Part shown: positions 1-7,988 of the stretch, piece by piece
Layout of the letters: every line of letters begins with the position of its first letter
How positions within the stretch are numbered: the first letter of the stretch is position 1
Source of the DNA: Apibacter muscae
GTDB taxonomy: Bacteria > Bacteroidota > Bacteroidia > Flavobacteriales > Weeksellaceae
Direction of reading: 5' to 3'
Length of the DNA stretch: 64,000 bases
NCBI RefSeq assembly: GCF_007845635.1
Contig: NZ_SELG01000027.1
Coordinates: 47,161 to 111,160 of the forward strand
Notes under the pieces: generated by a model
Told to the model about the DNA's origin: nothing
Databases searched by the model: none
Seen by the model: the letters and a program-made list of their open reading frames with translations, nothing else
Translations under genes and position numbers: made by a program

Positions 1-485
1 GGTTTGCCTTCCAATAAAACAAAATCTAAATCGCGATTTTCTTTGGTAAATTCATCTACCAGGGTTTTTTGGATAGCATCTACATTTAGGGTTTCCAAAG
101 TTTCCGAAAACCCGCAAAAGCCCAACCCTTTGATTTCGGAATTTTCCCGAATGGCTGGAATGATAACCTCTATGGCTTTTTCGATACTTTCGGAAGTAGT
201 GGGAATAAAATAAACCACCGCCTCGGGAGCTAAGCGAAAAATTTCAGAAATATGATAATGCACCAATAACTTATTATTTGCATCAAAAGACTCATTAAAC
301 CCTTGGGCTTCCAAGTCTTCTATCTGCAATAATTGCAGGGCTTTGTTTTCTTTTATCTCAGGTAGTAAGGCTAAGGTTTCGGCGGAAATATAACCCACCA
401 ATCCTACATAAGAATCGGTAGTACCGTTACCACGCCCTAAGCCTCCTTGTAATTTGTTTACATTTACACCAGTTAGTTGTGCCAT
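1..485 (-). CDS. Phage tail sheath-like protein (DUF2586 type), C-terminus off the window
   Basis: The reverse strand is open from an ATG at 485 to the window edge, giving about 161 residues. The N-terminus reads MAQLTGVNVNKLQGGLGRGN, matching the start of DUF2586-type sheath proteins of Mu-like phages, where a short conserved N-terminus ends in a GGLGR-like motif. The later part (YVGLVGYIS, VVYFIPTT) fits the alpha/beta core of sheath subunits. A sheath gene implies a contractile tail. It is the last visible gene of the leftward late block and starts just after the stop of the 117-residue gene. The name rests on the N-terminal motif and position only. Confidence 0.65.
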   Translation of the reverse strand, partial: MAQLTGVNVNKLQGGLGRGNGTTDSYVGLVGYISAETLALLPEIKENKALQLLQIEDLEAQGFNESFDANNKLLVHYHISEIFRLAPEAVVYFIPTTSESIEKAIEVIIPAIRENSEIKGLGFCGFSETLETLNVDAIQKTLVDEFTKENRDLDFVLLEGK

Positions 486-486
486 A

Positions 487-840
487 TTAGTTATTTAGGG
501 TTTCTTTGTGTTTTTCTAAGGCTTCTATAAGAGTAGCTTGTTTTTGATTTTCTACTTCCAAGCCTAAGCCTTTTACCATATTTTTAAGCTCCGGGTAAAT
601 AAGTGTATTTACATCTTCCGTTGCTTTTAATTTTTCCGCCCAGTCTTCGTTGGCTTCTGCCGTAGTAGAGCCATCTTTAGGGAAAACATAAACGCTAAGT
701 TCTTTTTTAGATCGGGCGTGTAATTCTGCTCGGTTTTTATCTAAAAAAAATTGTCCGTCGGAAGTTCCGTAGACTTCTTTTTGTTTGTATTGCTCCAGGA
801 AGCTTTGGGCTTCCCTATTTAATTCTTCTTTGCTTTTCAT
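487..840 (-). CDS. Hypothetical phage late protein
   Basis: I do not recognise this 117-residue protein. The longer open frame begins at 909, but the ATG at 840 gives a natural start (MKSKEELNREAQSF) and overlaps the stop of the upstream gene by four bases (ATGA), the usual translational coupling. It is charged and mostly helical, with no membrane segment. A middle stretch (VYVFPKDGSTTAEANED) may be a small beta unit. Its position between the probable spanin gene and the tail sheath gene suggests a late structural or assembly role, but nothing in the sequence identifies that role. Confidence 0.7.
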   Translation of the reverse strand: MKSKEELNREAQSFLEQYKQKEVYGTSDGQFFLDKNRAELHARSKKELSVYVFPKDGSTTAEANEDWAEKLKATEDVNTLIYPELKNMVKGLGLEVENQKQATLIEALEKHKETLNN

Positions 841-1301
841 ATTTTCATTTTTATTAGTAAAACCCCTATTAGAAATACCACAGCCCCTCCGCCAATCCAC
901 GCCAAGCATTTAACTAAGAAAGGCACATAAGGCACTTTTTGTATCTGGGTTTCTGTTATTACTGTTTCCAGGGTTTCTTTTTGCAACTCCTGTTTTATTT
1001 TTGCTGCGATTTGTAGGGAATCGCATTCGCAATCGGCTACGATATTTCCATCTTTGTCTTTGTATAAACTTTGGGTTGCATTTTTGTTTTTAGATACCTG
1101 AGGTTTTTCGTTTAGATTTTCTACGGGAGTAGTTACAGAAGCTTTTGCTTTTTCCGTTACAAAAACCGTATCTCGGTATGTGGTAGTTTTTTCTACTATT
1201 AGGGTATTGGTTTCAGTTTTATGGCTCGGTTGGGGTTTACGTGAACCACAACCGAGAAAAATAAAACTGAATAGAGCTACTAAGGGTATTAGAACTTTCA
1301 T
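837..1301 (-). CDS. Candidate unimolecular spanin (lipoprotein with C-terminal membrane helix)
   Basis: This 154-residue protein begins with a lipoprotein signal peptide ending in FLGC (Cys18), continues as a polar, partly helical spacer, and ends in a strong membrane helix at about residues 128-150. An outer-membrane lipid anchor plus a C-terminal inner-membrane helix is the layout of unimolecular spanins, which fuse inner and outer membranes in the last step of phage lysis. It overlaps its neighbours on both sides by four bases and follows a DUF5675 gene. The topology is seen in the sequence. The spanin role is inferred, and it could be another late membrane protein. Confidence 0.55.
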   Translation of the reverse strand: MKVLIPLVALFSFIFLGCGSRKPQPSHKTETNTLIVEKTTTYRDTVFVTEKAKASVTTPVENLNEKPQVSKNKNATQSLYKDKDGNIVADCECDSLQIAAKIKQELQKETLETVITETQIQKVPYVPFLVKCLAWIGGGAVVFLIGVLLIKMKI

Positions 1302-1708
1302 CCTTTTTTTATTATTAATTCAAAGCCTTTGGGGGCTAAACCCAATAGTCTATTTAAGGCTACTTTAGAGTTTACCACATCTAAATAGCCATCTTTATTG
1401 ATATCTGAATACGCAGTACCTACCAGTATACAGCCTTGTATGTCGGTGTAATAATTGCCTGCATGAATAAGAATGTAACTTCTTGGTTCGGTAGGCACGA
1501 CATGAAAATGCTTTTTAAACTTAGCCGAAGTACGAGGGTTTACCTGGTAAATTCCCTCCGGAATACAACTTACTCTTAGTTGGTTGTTTTTCCAGGGAAG
1601 TTCTAAGGTTTTGCACTTATAAATTAGCTGGTTTTGGTTGTTATACAACTCCAGCTCGCCTAAGGTTTGCACCTTTTCAAACTTTGTACGGGTTATAACT
1701 GCTTTCAT
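1298..1708 (-). CDS. DUF5675-family protein, possible phage lysis enzyme
   Basis: The 136-residue protein resembles DUF5675 proteins common in Bacteroidota phages. It is rich in beta strands and contains a His-Gly...Gly-Cys pattern (HAGNYYTDIQGCILVG) that recalls the catalytic core of L,D-transpeptidase-like folds. Its place directly before the candidate spanin, with a four-base overlap, suggests a part in lysis or peptidoglycan handling. No signal peptide is visible. Family membership is fairly secure; enzymatic activity is inference. Confidence 0.6.
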   Translation of the reverse strand: MKAVITRTKFEKVQTLGELELYNNQNQLIYKCKTLELPWKNNQLRVSCIPEGIYQVNPRTSAKFKKHFHVVPTEPRSYILIHAGNYYTDIQGCILVGTAYSDINKDGYLDVVNSKVALNRLLGLAPKGFELIIKKG

Positions 1709-1719
1709 AATTATTATTT

Positions 1720-2715
1720 TTAAGCATCTTTACCGGACACTAAAGCGGCTTGTCCTTCGTCCTTAATTGCTACACAGATAAAATATAACCTAAAGCCTAA
1801 GGTATTTTTACGATATTCGGGATCTTCTTCTTCGGCGCGCATAAATCTTTTTACACTCCCTGTTGCTTTAGCAGCATTGTTTTTAAAGAAAGCAATTGAA
1901 GCGGTTCGCCCAGTATTCAGGCTCTCAAAGGGTAATTTTTCTAAATTATCATTGTATTCGGGAGTATCTAAAGATTCGTAGGTAGTAAAACCATAGTAGG
2001 ATTTTGATATCACCCCATCTATGGCATTTTGGTACCGGGTTTGAAAATTTCTATCTTCCTCTAGTAAATCACCAACATGGTCGGTACATAAAACTAAAAC
2101 TCTTCCTTTTTTAGGAACTCCTAGTTTATCCAGAGCTTTTTTAAGATTAATGACATCTTTGGAGGTTAGTTTTTTGCGTCCGTTTTCGTCTGCATCTCCA
2201 GTAGTTTCTAAAATAGGAGTTTGTGTGGTTTTTTTATCGGGCGAAATGGAATACAAGGCATGGGAAGCGGTTTTGTCTTCCAATTCTTCCCGGTGTTGTA
2301 CCTGTACATCGCTCAACTTCTCATAGGATAAGGCGTACAGCTCATCAGCAGTAACTTCTGTATTTTCAGTTTCATATTTATTTAAAGATAGACTAACATA
2401 GTCATCCTCTCTTTTATTGGAAACAATGGGGTACACCTGATTATTAATTATAACATTGGGCGCGGTCCCTTGTTTAGGGATTCTAATAACATCATTTTCT
2501 AGCCATTTTTGTTTGGATTTTATTTCCTGTAACCAGGTATTTTCATGTCTGAATTTTTTGATCAGCTCTTTTTCTGCCACTTCGTTTTTTAGTTGTTTGC
2601 CTGCTAAGGGTAAACTCATGGCTGTTATAGCTGTTTCCTTATGGGAAGGTAAAGCGAATAAAAGGACAGCCACCAGCAAAAATGCCAGGCTAAAAATTAG
2701 GGTTTTGTTTTTCAT
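1720..2715 (-). CDS. Putative major capsid protein of the Mu-like phage
   Basis: This 331-residue protein follows the protease/scaffold gene directly, the usual place for the Mu-like major head subunit. From about residue 36 it reads as a capsid-like protein, with an N-terminal arm (HENTWLQEI, NDVIRIPKQG) followed by a mixed alpha/beta body. The first 25 residues are unusual: a Lys-rich start then a long hydrophobic run ending near ALPSHKE, like a signal anchor. An alternative ATG at 2619 (MSLPLAGKQL) would remove that segment. The capsid call rests on position, length and body sequence. The hydrophobic leader may be a mis-chosen start or a processed extension. Confidence 0.6.
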   Translation of the reverse strand: MKNKTLIFSLAFLLVAVLLFALPSHKETAITAMSLPLAGKQLKNEVAEKELIKKFRHENTWLQEIKSKQKWLENDVIRIPKQGTAPNVIINNQVYPIVSNKREDDYVSLSLNKYETENTEVTADELYALSYEKLSDVQVQHREELEDKTASHALYSISPDKKTTQTPILETTGDADENGRKKLTSKDVINLKKALDKLGVPKKGRVLVLCTDHVGDLLEEDRNFQTRYQNAIDGVISKSYYGFTTYESLDTPEYNDNLEKLPFESLNTGRTASIAFFKNNAAKATGSVKRFMRAEEEDPEYRKNTLGFRLYFICVAIKDEGQAALVSGKDA

Positions 2716-2748
2716 GGGTTTTTATTAGGTTTTTAAGGTTTTTCTTTT

Positions 2749-3831
2749 TTAATAGCCGTAATACTCCTGGTTTAGTCGTAGGAAATTTTGAGGGTCTTTT
2801 ACTTCCATTTCTGCTAAGGCTTTGGGGTCTTTTTCTATATAGTCATCCAACGTCCAGGAAGCGCGGGCAGCATTTATTTTTTGTTGTTGCTGTGGGTTTA
2901 GCTGAGAACTAAGAGCCTGAGGAGTAGGCAAGCTGCTAATAACTGCCTGGGTAGCATTAAAATCGGCTTCTGCTAAGATTTGGTAGGTTGCTTTTTGTTC
3001 AGCAGTAATTTTCTTGTCTAAGATTGCCTGATTTACTAAGGCTTCTGCATTTGTTTTTTTAAGAGCTTCGGCTTGAGCTTTGGTCTGCTCTGCCTGCTCT
3101 GCTTTTTGACGGTTGTCTGCAATTTTTTCTGCAATTTCTGCATCAGTAGCATCGGTGGCTAAGCCTAAGGAGGCTATGAGTTGTTTTCTATCCATGGTTG
3201 TTTTATTGGGTTTTTCTTTTATTAAATGTGGAATGTGTGGAGCTCCACATGCTTCAAGTATTGCCAGGCTTTCGGCAGTGACTTTTTCGGGTTCCTCTAT
3301 AATACGGTCAATTAATCCTAAAGCTAAAGCCTCCTGTGCCGTCATCCAATAATCCCCATCTTTCCATAAGGCTTCGATTTCTTCTTCTGTTTTTTTCATT
3401 TTGGAAGCATAGGCTTTTTTATAGTCAGCAGTAGTATTGATTAGAAGCTTTAAGTCCGCTTGTATTTGGGTTACATTTCCATAAGTGCCTAACATCGGCT
3501 TATGGATCATGAATTGAGAGTTAGAAAAGGCAGAAGTGGGGTACTTAGCCACTAATTTAGTGGCGGCTGAGGCTGCTAATGCTCCGACGGTAAGGTTTAC
3601 TTCTTCCAATTGATCTAGGGCGTTTTCAATTTCCGTCTCTTCGAATGTACTTCCCCCTTGTGAGTTTATATATACTTCTGCCTTTTTAACTCCTTGTTTT
3701 ATTAGGTCTTCTACTATTTTTCTTACCACCGAAGAAGAACTGGTCTCAGAATATTCTGAAATTCTATCAGTTATTCTTATTTGTCCGATACTTTTTTCTA
3801 CTGAGGCGGTTATCTGTAGTGTACTTTTCAT
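2749..3831 (-). CDS. ClpP-like head maturation protease with C-terminal scaffold region (Mu gpI/Z-like)
   Basis: The N-terminal 190 residues form a ClpP-fold (S14) protease domain. The nucleophile is probably Ser88 in GALAASAAT and the base His110 in FMIHKP. The C-terminal part (about 215-360) is Ala/Glu/Lys/Gln-rich and helical, as expected of a scaffold. In Mu the scaffold Z is also made separately from an internal in-frame start of gene I. Here an internal ATG (Met213, MDRKQL, position 3195) sits exactly at the domain junction. It is the first gene of the leftward late block, just upstream of the capsid gene. It should shape the prohead and then cleave scaffold and capsid. Confidence 0.82.
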   Translation of the reverse strand: MKSTLQITASVEKSIGQIRITDRISEYSETSSSSVVRKIVEDLIKQGVKKAEVYINSQGGSTFEETEIENALDQLEEVNLTVGALAASAATKLVAKYPTSAFSNSQFMIHKPMLGTYGNVTQIQADLKLLINTTADYKKAYASKMKKTEEEIEALWKDGDYWMTAQEALALGLIDRIIEEPEKVTAESLAILEACGAPHIPHLIKEKPNKTTMDRKQLIASLGLATDATDAEIAEKIADNRQKAEQAEQTKAQAEALKKTNAEALVNQAILDKKITAEQKATYQILAEADFNATQAVISSLPTPQALSSQLNPQQQQKINAARASWTLDDYIEKDPKALAEMEVKDPQNFLRLNQEYYGY

Positions 3832-4024
3832 TTACATTATAGTTCTGGCTTTGGATTATTAAAATTTGTTTTGCAAAATTCCGACAGAGCTAGCGCAATA
3901 GAAAAAAGCCATTCCAAAACGTCTGAAAATCTCCGACGTTTTATCCGTAAATCTTCGACGTTTTGGAATAGAAAAATGGTAATGAACTACCATTGAAAGA
4001 CCTTTGCAATAGTAAAATTCAAGT
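3832..4024. promoter_or_regulatory. Divergent late promoter/operator region with nested inverted repeats
   Basis: This 193-bp gap separates the leftward block (protease, capsid, tail) from the rightward block (terminase, portal, head). It holds a perfect 13-bp inverted repeat, ATTCCAAAACGTC at 3911-3923 and its complement at 3957-3969, with a third GACGTTTT copy between the arms (3935-3942). A second perfect 7-bp inverted repeat (AATGGTA/TACCATT) lies at 3975-3994. Shared symmetric motifs in a divergent gap suggest a binding site for a late activator of the Mor/C kind. The repeats are seen; the regulator is not identified. Confidence 0.5.
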
Positions 4025-4525
4025 ATGGCAAAGGAAGCAGAAAAAAAACGAGCCTATGATTATTATGTAAACCAAGGTAAAACCGCCAAGGAAACGGCAG
4101 GACTTTCCGGAGTAACAGAAAAAACCATTGGCGAGTGGATAAAAAAAGGAAACTGGAAGGGATTACGACATACTAAGGCTAATTCTAAGGCAGAGAGACT
4201 TACCAATATTCAACAGATAATAGACTCTCTGGCAGAAGACCGCATACAGGTACAGCGAGATATATCCAGTGAATTAGAAAAAGAAGAGCCGAATAAAACC
4301 TACATCAATGATTTACGTCGGCAGGCAGTTTCCATATCGGACGAAATATCTAAATGGAATAAAACCCTTACCAATTTTGATAAGGAAAATAAAATTTCTT
4401 TATCGGTATACATTGAGGTAATGAATGACATTTTTGATAATCTAAAAAAATATGACCCGAAACTTTTTGCTTCTACGGTAGACTTTCAGGAGGAACACTT
4501 AAATACTATTTCAATTAAATACTAA
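4025..4525 (+). CDS. Terminase small subunit-like protein (DUF1804/Mu gp27 type)
   Basis: The 166-residue protein opens with a helix-turn-helix (residues about 8-45: YYVNQGKTAKETAG, then VTEKTIGEWIKKGNW), as in small terminase subunits that bind phage DNA. A long helical region follows (60-125) that could form the oligomerising coiled coil. It is the first gene of the rightward late block and lies two genes before the large terminase subunit. This matches the gp27-gp28 order of Mu-like phages. The exact family name is inferred from the HTH and position. Confidence 0.75.
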   Translation: MAKEAEKKRAYDYYVNQGKTAKETAGLSGVTEKTIGEWIKKGNWKGLRHTKANSKAERLTNIQQIIDSLAEDRIQVQRDISSELEKEEPNKTYINDLRRQAVSISDEISKWNKTLTNFDKENKISLSVYIEVMNDIFDNLKKYDPKLFASTVDFQEEHLNTISIKY

Positions 4526-4544
4526 TATAAAAACCTTTTAAACC

Positions 4545-4796
4545 ATGTTTAAACTTATTTTAAATCTTCTATGGAACCGCGCCAACAAAAGACGTTGGCA
4601 AATGGAATTAGGAACCTATTTACTACGCCAGGGGGTGCAATGGAAAATTGGCGATCCGGTGCAGGTGCCTAACGGACGAAACAAGGTATGCACCATGTGG
4701 ATTAGCAACCTGTTTTATGATTTTCAGAAAAACCACATTCAACATTCTTTAACTTCTAAAAAACCATTCAGAAAAGAAAGTGAGAAAAGAGGATAA
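4545..4796 (+). CDS. Small hypothetical phage protein
   Basis: I do not recognise this 83-residue, basic protein. It is rich in Trp and Arg near the N-terminus (LLWNRANKRRW) and has no cysteine pairs or membrane helix. It starts 19 bases after the small terminase stop and overlaps the GTG start of the large terminase by 17 bases, so it is probably translated as part of the packaging operon. A small DNA-binding or terminase accessory role would fit the position but is not shown by the sequence. Confidence 0.55.
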   Translation: MFKLILNLLWNRANKRRWQMELGTYLLRQGVQWKIGDPVQVPNGRNKVCTMWISNLFYDFQKNHIQHSLTSKKPFRKESEKRG

Positions 4797-6318
4797 AAAA
4801 GCCTTAGAACGTTACCGTAAAAAACTAGAGCTTTCCAAGCAGTCGGTACATATTAATCCTTTTGAAACCGATAAGGAAAGAAAAGAGGCAATCGAACGTT
4901 CGAAGAAAGATATCCTTTATTGTGTAGAACGTTATTTTCCTCACTATGCCAAATATCCTTGTGCGGATTTTCATTTACAATGGGCAAAGCTGGTTAAAAA
5001 AGATAAGAACTTTGTAGGCTTTTGTAAATGGGGGCGTGGACTGGCTAAATCGGTATGGAATAATATTTTTATTCCTTTTTGGCTTTGGCTGAATGGGGAA
5101 AATATGTATTTCGTGCTGGTTGCTGTGAATGAAAAAAAAGCCCGTCAATTGTTAGAAGATTTACGGGCTGAATTTGAAATCAACCCTCAAATTATTGCTG
5201 ATTTTGGCGAGCAGGTAAAATTGGGAAGCTGGGAGGAAGAACTTTGGATAACCAAAGGTGGGTTTATTGGGCAAGCTATGGGATTCGGACAAAGTTGTCG
5301 AGGGCTTCGGGTAGGAGCACAACGTCCTACCTATTATAATCTGGACGACTTAGAAACCCGCCAAACGATAAAAAGCGAAAAACGACAAGATGAAATGGTC
5401 GAATGGGTAGAGGAAGAATTGTTACCCTCTATGGATTCGCCCGAAGATACTGAACGACTTTTGTTTTCCAATAACTGGTTTGCTCCGGTAATGTTTTTAA
5501 AAAAGTTAGCCAAAAAACACCCCGATTGGAAAGTACACGAGGTAAAAGCGTATGACTCCACTACTTTTAAACCTACTTGGGCAGGTAAATATACCGCCGA
5601 TTATTACCGAGCTAAGGCTAAAAAAATGGGTATTACTTCAGCGGATTCTGAATACAACCATAAAGCTGTTTTGCGAGGAGGAAAGGTTTTTAAAGCTGAA
5701 TATATACAATGGGCAAAGTTGCCACGCATCGACCATTTTAAAGCCATTTGCGCCCACTGGGATATTGCCTATGCAGGCAATGAAACTTCCGATTATAATG
5801 CGGTGCGGATTTGGGGCTTGTATAAAAATGATTTTTACTACATCGACAGCTTTGTAAAACAAACCAAAATGAAGCCAGCGGTTAAATATATGATTGCCAT
5901 TGATAGGGAAATGAAGGCAAAAGGCATTGAAATTATTTGGCGGGCAGAGGCACAATTTTGGAATGATGAAGTAGAAAGAACCATTAAAGAAGCTTGCAAA
6001 GAAGAAGGAAATTACCAACTGTCTATTACCTTGGTTTATGATAAAAACCACAAGTACACCAAGATCATTGCTCGTTTAGAAGCCCGTTACCAAAATGGAC
6101 GGATTTATTATAACGACAAAAAACAAAGCCATAATGACACCCAAATAGGCTTACAACAATTGTATGGAATAAGCCCCGGCTATTCTTCACATGATGATGC
6201 CCCCGACGCAGATAGTGAAGCCGTTGAATATTTATCTAAATATATAACCAATAACTCTGATAGTGACGATAACGCTTATTTACAAGGAAGTTACCAACCC
6301 AAGCACGAAAGAATATGA
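4780..6318 (+). CDS. Terminase large subunit (Mu gp28-like)
   Basis: The 512-residue protein has the two-domain layout of a large terminase. The N-terminal ATPase has a Walker A-like loop (GRGLAKS, about residues 86-92) and a Walker B Asp pair (NLDDLE, about 187-192). The C-terminal nuclease has acidic metal ligands (AHWDIAYAG and DDAPDADSEA). It cuts and pumps DNA into the prohead through the portal. The start is GTG at 4780, overlapping the preceding small gene. The stop overlaps the next gene by four bases (ATGA), so it is coupled to the gp36-like gene. Confidence 0.88.
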   Translation: MRKEDKKALERYRKKLELSKQSVHINPFETDKERKEAIERSKKDILYCVERYFPHYAKYPCADFHLQWAKLVKKDKNFVGFCKWGRGLAKSVWNNIFIPFWLWLNGENMYFVLVAVNEKKARQLLEDLRAEFEINPQIIADFGEQVKLGSWEEELWITKGGFIGQAMGFGQSCRGLRVGAQRPTYYNLDDLETRQTIKSEKRQDEMVEWVEEELLPSMDSPEDTERLLFSNNWFAPVMFLKKLAKKHPDWKVHEVKAYDSTTFKPTWAGKYTADYYRAKAKKMGITSADSEYNHKAVLRGGKVFKAEYIQWAKLPRIDHFKAICAHWDIAYAGNETSDYNAVRIWGLYKNDFYYIDSFVKQTKMKPAVKYMIAIDREMKAKGIEIIWRAEAQFWNDEVERTIKEACKEEGNYQLSITLVYDKNHKYTKIIARLEARYQNGRIYYNDKKQSHNDTQIGLQQLYGISPGYSSHDDAPDADSEAVEYLSKYITNNSDSDDNAYLQGSYQPKHERI

Positions 6319-6740
6319 TATACCTAACTAGAGATTACCTGAATACCTTTGCTTTTGAAAAATTAATTGATGAAAGTATAAACGATTATGAACCAATTTT
6401 AGACAATATAGAAGCTTCCAGCATCGAGTTAATTAAAACTTATTTAAGTGGGATTTTTGATATTGATAAAATTTTTGACCCGGAAGCACCTATACAAAAC
6501 GAACTACTGAAAACCATTTTGGCTAAATTGGTGCTTTATGGTATCGTTCGTCGCAATGCTGCCCGAAAAGTACCCACGGATTATAAAGAAGAATACGAAT
6601 GGGCAATTAAGCAATTGGAAAATATCAATTCAGGCAAACTTAATCCGGGAGGCTTACCGCCCCTAACGGATGAAAACGGAAATACCGTAGAATCTACCAC
6701 CCTGATAGGTAATTTGTCTAATTCTAATTTTTATATTTAA
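6315..6740 (+). CDS. DUF1320/Mu gp36-like head or neck protein
   Basis: The 141-residue protein is mainly helical. It begins MIYLTRDYLNTF and carries a conserved-looking middle (LVLYGIVRRNAARKVP) typical of gp36/DUF1320 proteins, which connect portal and tail in Mu-like virions. It overlaps the terminase stop by four bases and is followed two bases later by the portal gene. In Mu the order is slightly different, but the same set of genes lies together. Assignment rests on length, helical content, the RRNAARK stretch and context. Confidence 0.6.
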   Translation: MIYLTRDYLNTFAFEKLIDESINDYEPILDNIEASSIELIKTYLSGIFDIDKIFDPEAPIQNELLKTILAKLVLYGIVRRNAARKVPTDYKEEYEWAIKQLENINSGKLNPGGLPPLTDENGNTVESTTLIGNLSNSNFYI

Positions 6741-6741
6741 C

Positions 6742-7971
6742 ATGAGCAAAAAACGAAGACATAACCGACGCCCAGCCATTCAGCAACCCCAAGCCCAAGC
6801 AGAGAAGAAAAGCAATTATTTGTCTTCTCTCTTGGTGCCACAAGAGATAAGCATCCACGCTAAAAGTATTAACGATTATAAAATAGCGGTTGCCCTGGCT
6901 TTGGATAATTCTAACCCGGATCGTTCGCCTTTGGCGGCTTTGTATGATAATTTGTTGTTGGATAACCATGTAGCTTCGGTAATAGACAGCCGTATTTTAT
7001 ACAGCCAACGAAGCCCTTTTAAAATGATAGATGATAAGGGAAATGAAAATGAAGAATTGAGTTGGTTGTTGGAACGTAGTTGGTTCGAAGAATTAATTCG
7101 TTTGGTGTTATTTTCAAAATTTCAGGGAACTACCTTACTGGAATTGTACGAAACCAATGCAGAAGGGGAATTAGCAACCACCACCGAAATACCCCAATCA
7201 CATTTTAATGCTACCAAGGGGTTAATCTTAAAAGAACCGGGAGCCACCAATGGTTGGCAATATAAGGAAGGGATTTTTAAAAACTATTATGTACAGATAG
7301 GTAAAGACCGAGACTTAGGTATATTAGAGCGATTGGCACCTATGATACTAGCAAAAAAAATAGGTTGGGGTGCTTGGATGGATTTTATTGATAAATATGG
7401 GGTACCTCCTTTATTTATTACTACCGATAGGGAAGACAATAGCCGTTTGCAACAACTCTATTCCTCGGCTATGGCTTTTAAAAGCAATTCATTTTTAATT
7501 GGAAGGGGGAATGAAAAGTTTGAAGTAGGAAGTACCCACACGGGAAATTCTAAAGATACTTTTGATGTTTTTATTGAGCGCGCCAATGACGAGATATCCA
7601 AGCGTATTTTAGGTGGTTCCTCGCTTACTGACCAAAAAACCTTTGTGGGGTCGGCGCAAATCCAATACCGCTTAGCCGAAGACCGATACAATGCGGATAA
7701 AATCTTTTTTAAGAATATTTTCAACTCCTTTATTCGTCCGCGTTTAATCAATCTTTCGCCTATTTATGCTCCTTTGCAAAATCATTATTTTGAGTGGGAT
7801 AACTCGGAAGTTCGCACCGCTGACGGAGTTGCTGACCTAGTGGTAAAATTAAGCCAGGCAGGTTATGTGCCGGATCCTGAATTTGTAGAGCAAGAAACGG
7901 GAATAAAATTACTGGGATTGAAAGAAAACACGATCGTAAAACCCCAACCGGAAGCCGAAAAAAAAAAGTAG
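6742..7971 (+). CDS. Portal protein (DUF935, Mu gp29-like)
   Basis: This 409-residue protein matches the DUF935 portal family, the dodecameric ring through which DNA enters the head. Recognisable blocks include a long region around KKIGWGAWMDFIDKYGVPP (about residues 203-221), followed by ITTDRED and ILGGSSLTDQKTF, all characteristic of gp29-like portals. The C-terminus ends in a run of ten A bases (7958-7967) just before the TAG stop. The next gene is open in the -1 frame from that run and has no ATG, so part of the portal may be made as a fusion with the MuF protein. Confidence 0.85.
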   Translation: MSKKRRHNRRPAIQQPQAQAEKKSNYLSSLLVPQEISIHAKSINDYKIAVALALDNSNPDRSPLAALYDNLLLDNHVASVIDSRILYSQRSPFKMIDDKGNENEELSWLLERSWFEELIRLVLFSKFQGTTLLELYETNAEGELATTTEIPQSHFNATKGLILKEPGATNGWQYKEGIFKNYYVQIGKDRDLGILERLAPMILAKKIGWGAWMDFIDKYGVPPLFITTDREDNSRLQQLYSSAMAFKSNSFLIGRGNEKFEVGSTHTGNSKDTFDVFIERANDEISKRILGGSSLTDQKTFVGSAQIQYRLAEDRYNADKIFFKNIFNSFIRPRLINLSPIYAPLQNHYFEWDNSEVRTADGVADLVVKLSQAGYVPDPEFVEQETGIKLLGLKENTIVKPQPEAEKKK

Positions 7972-7988
7972 CTACTAAGTTAACTGCT

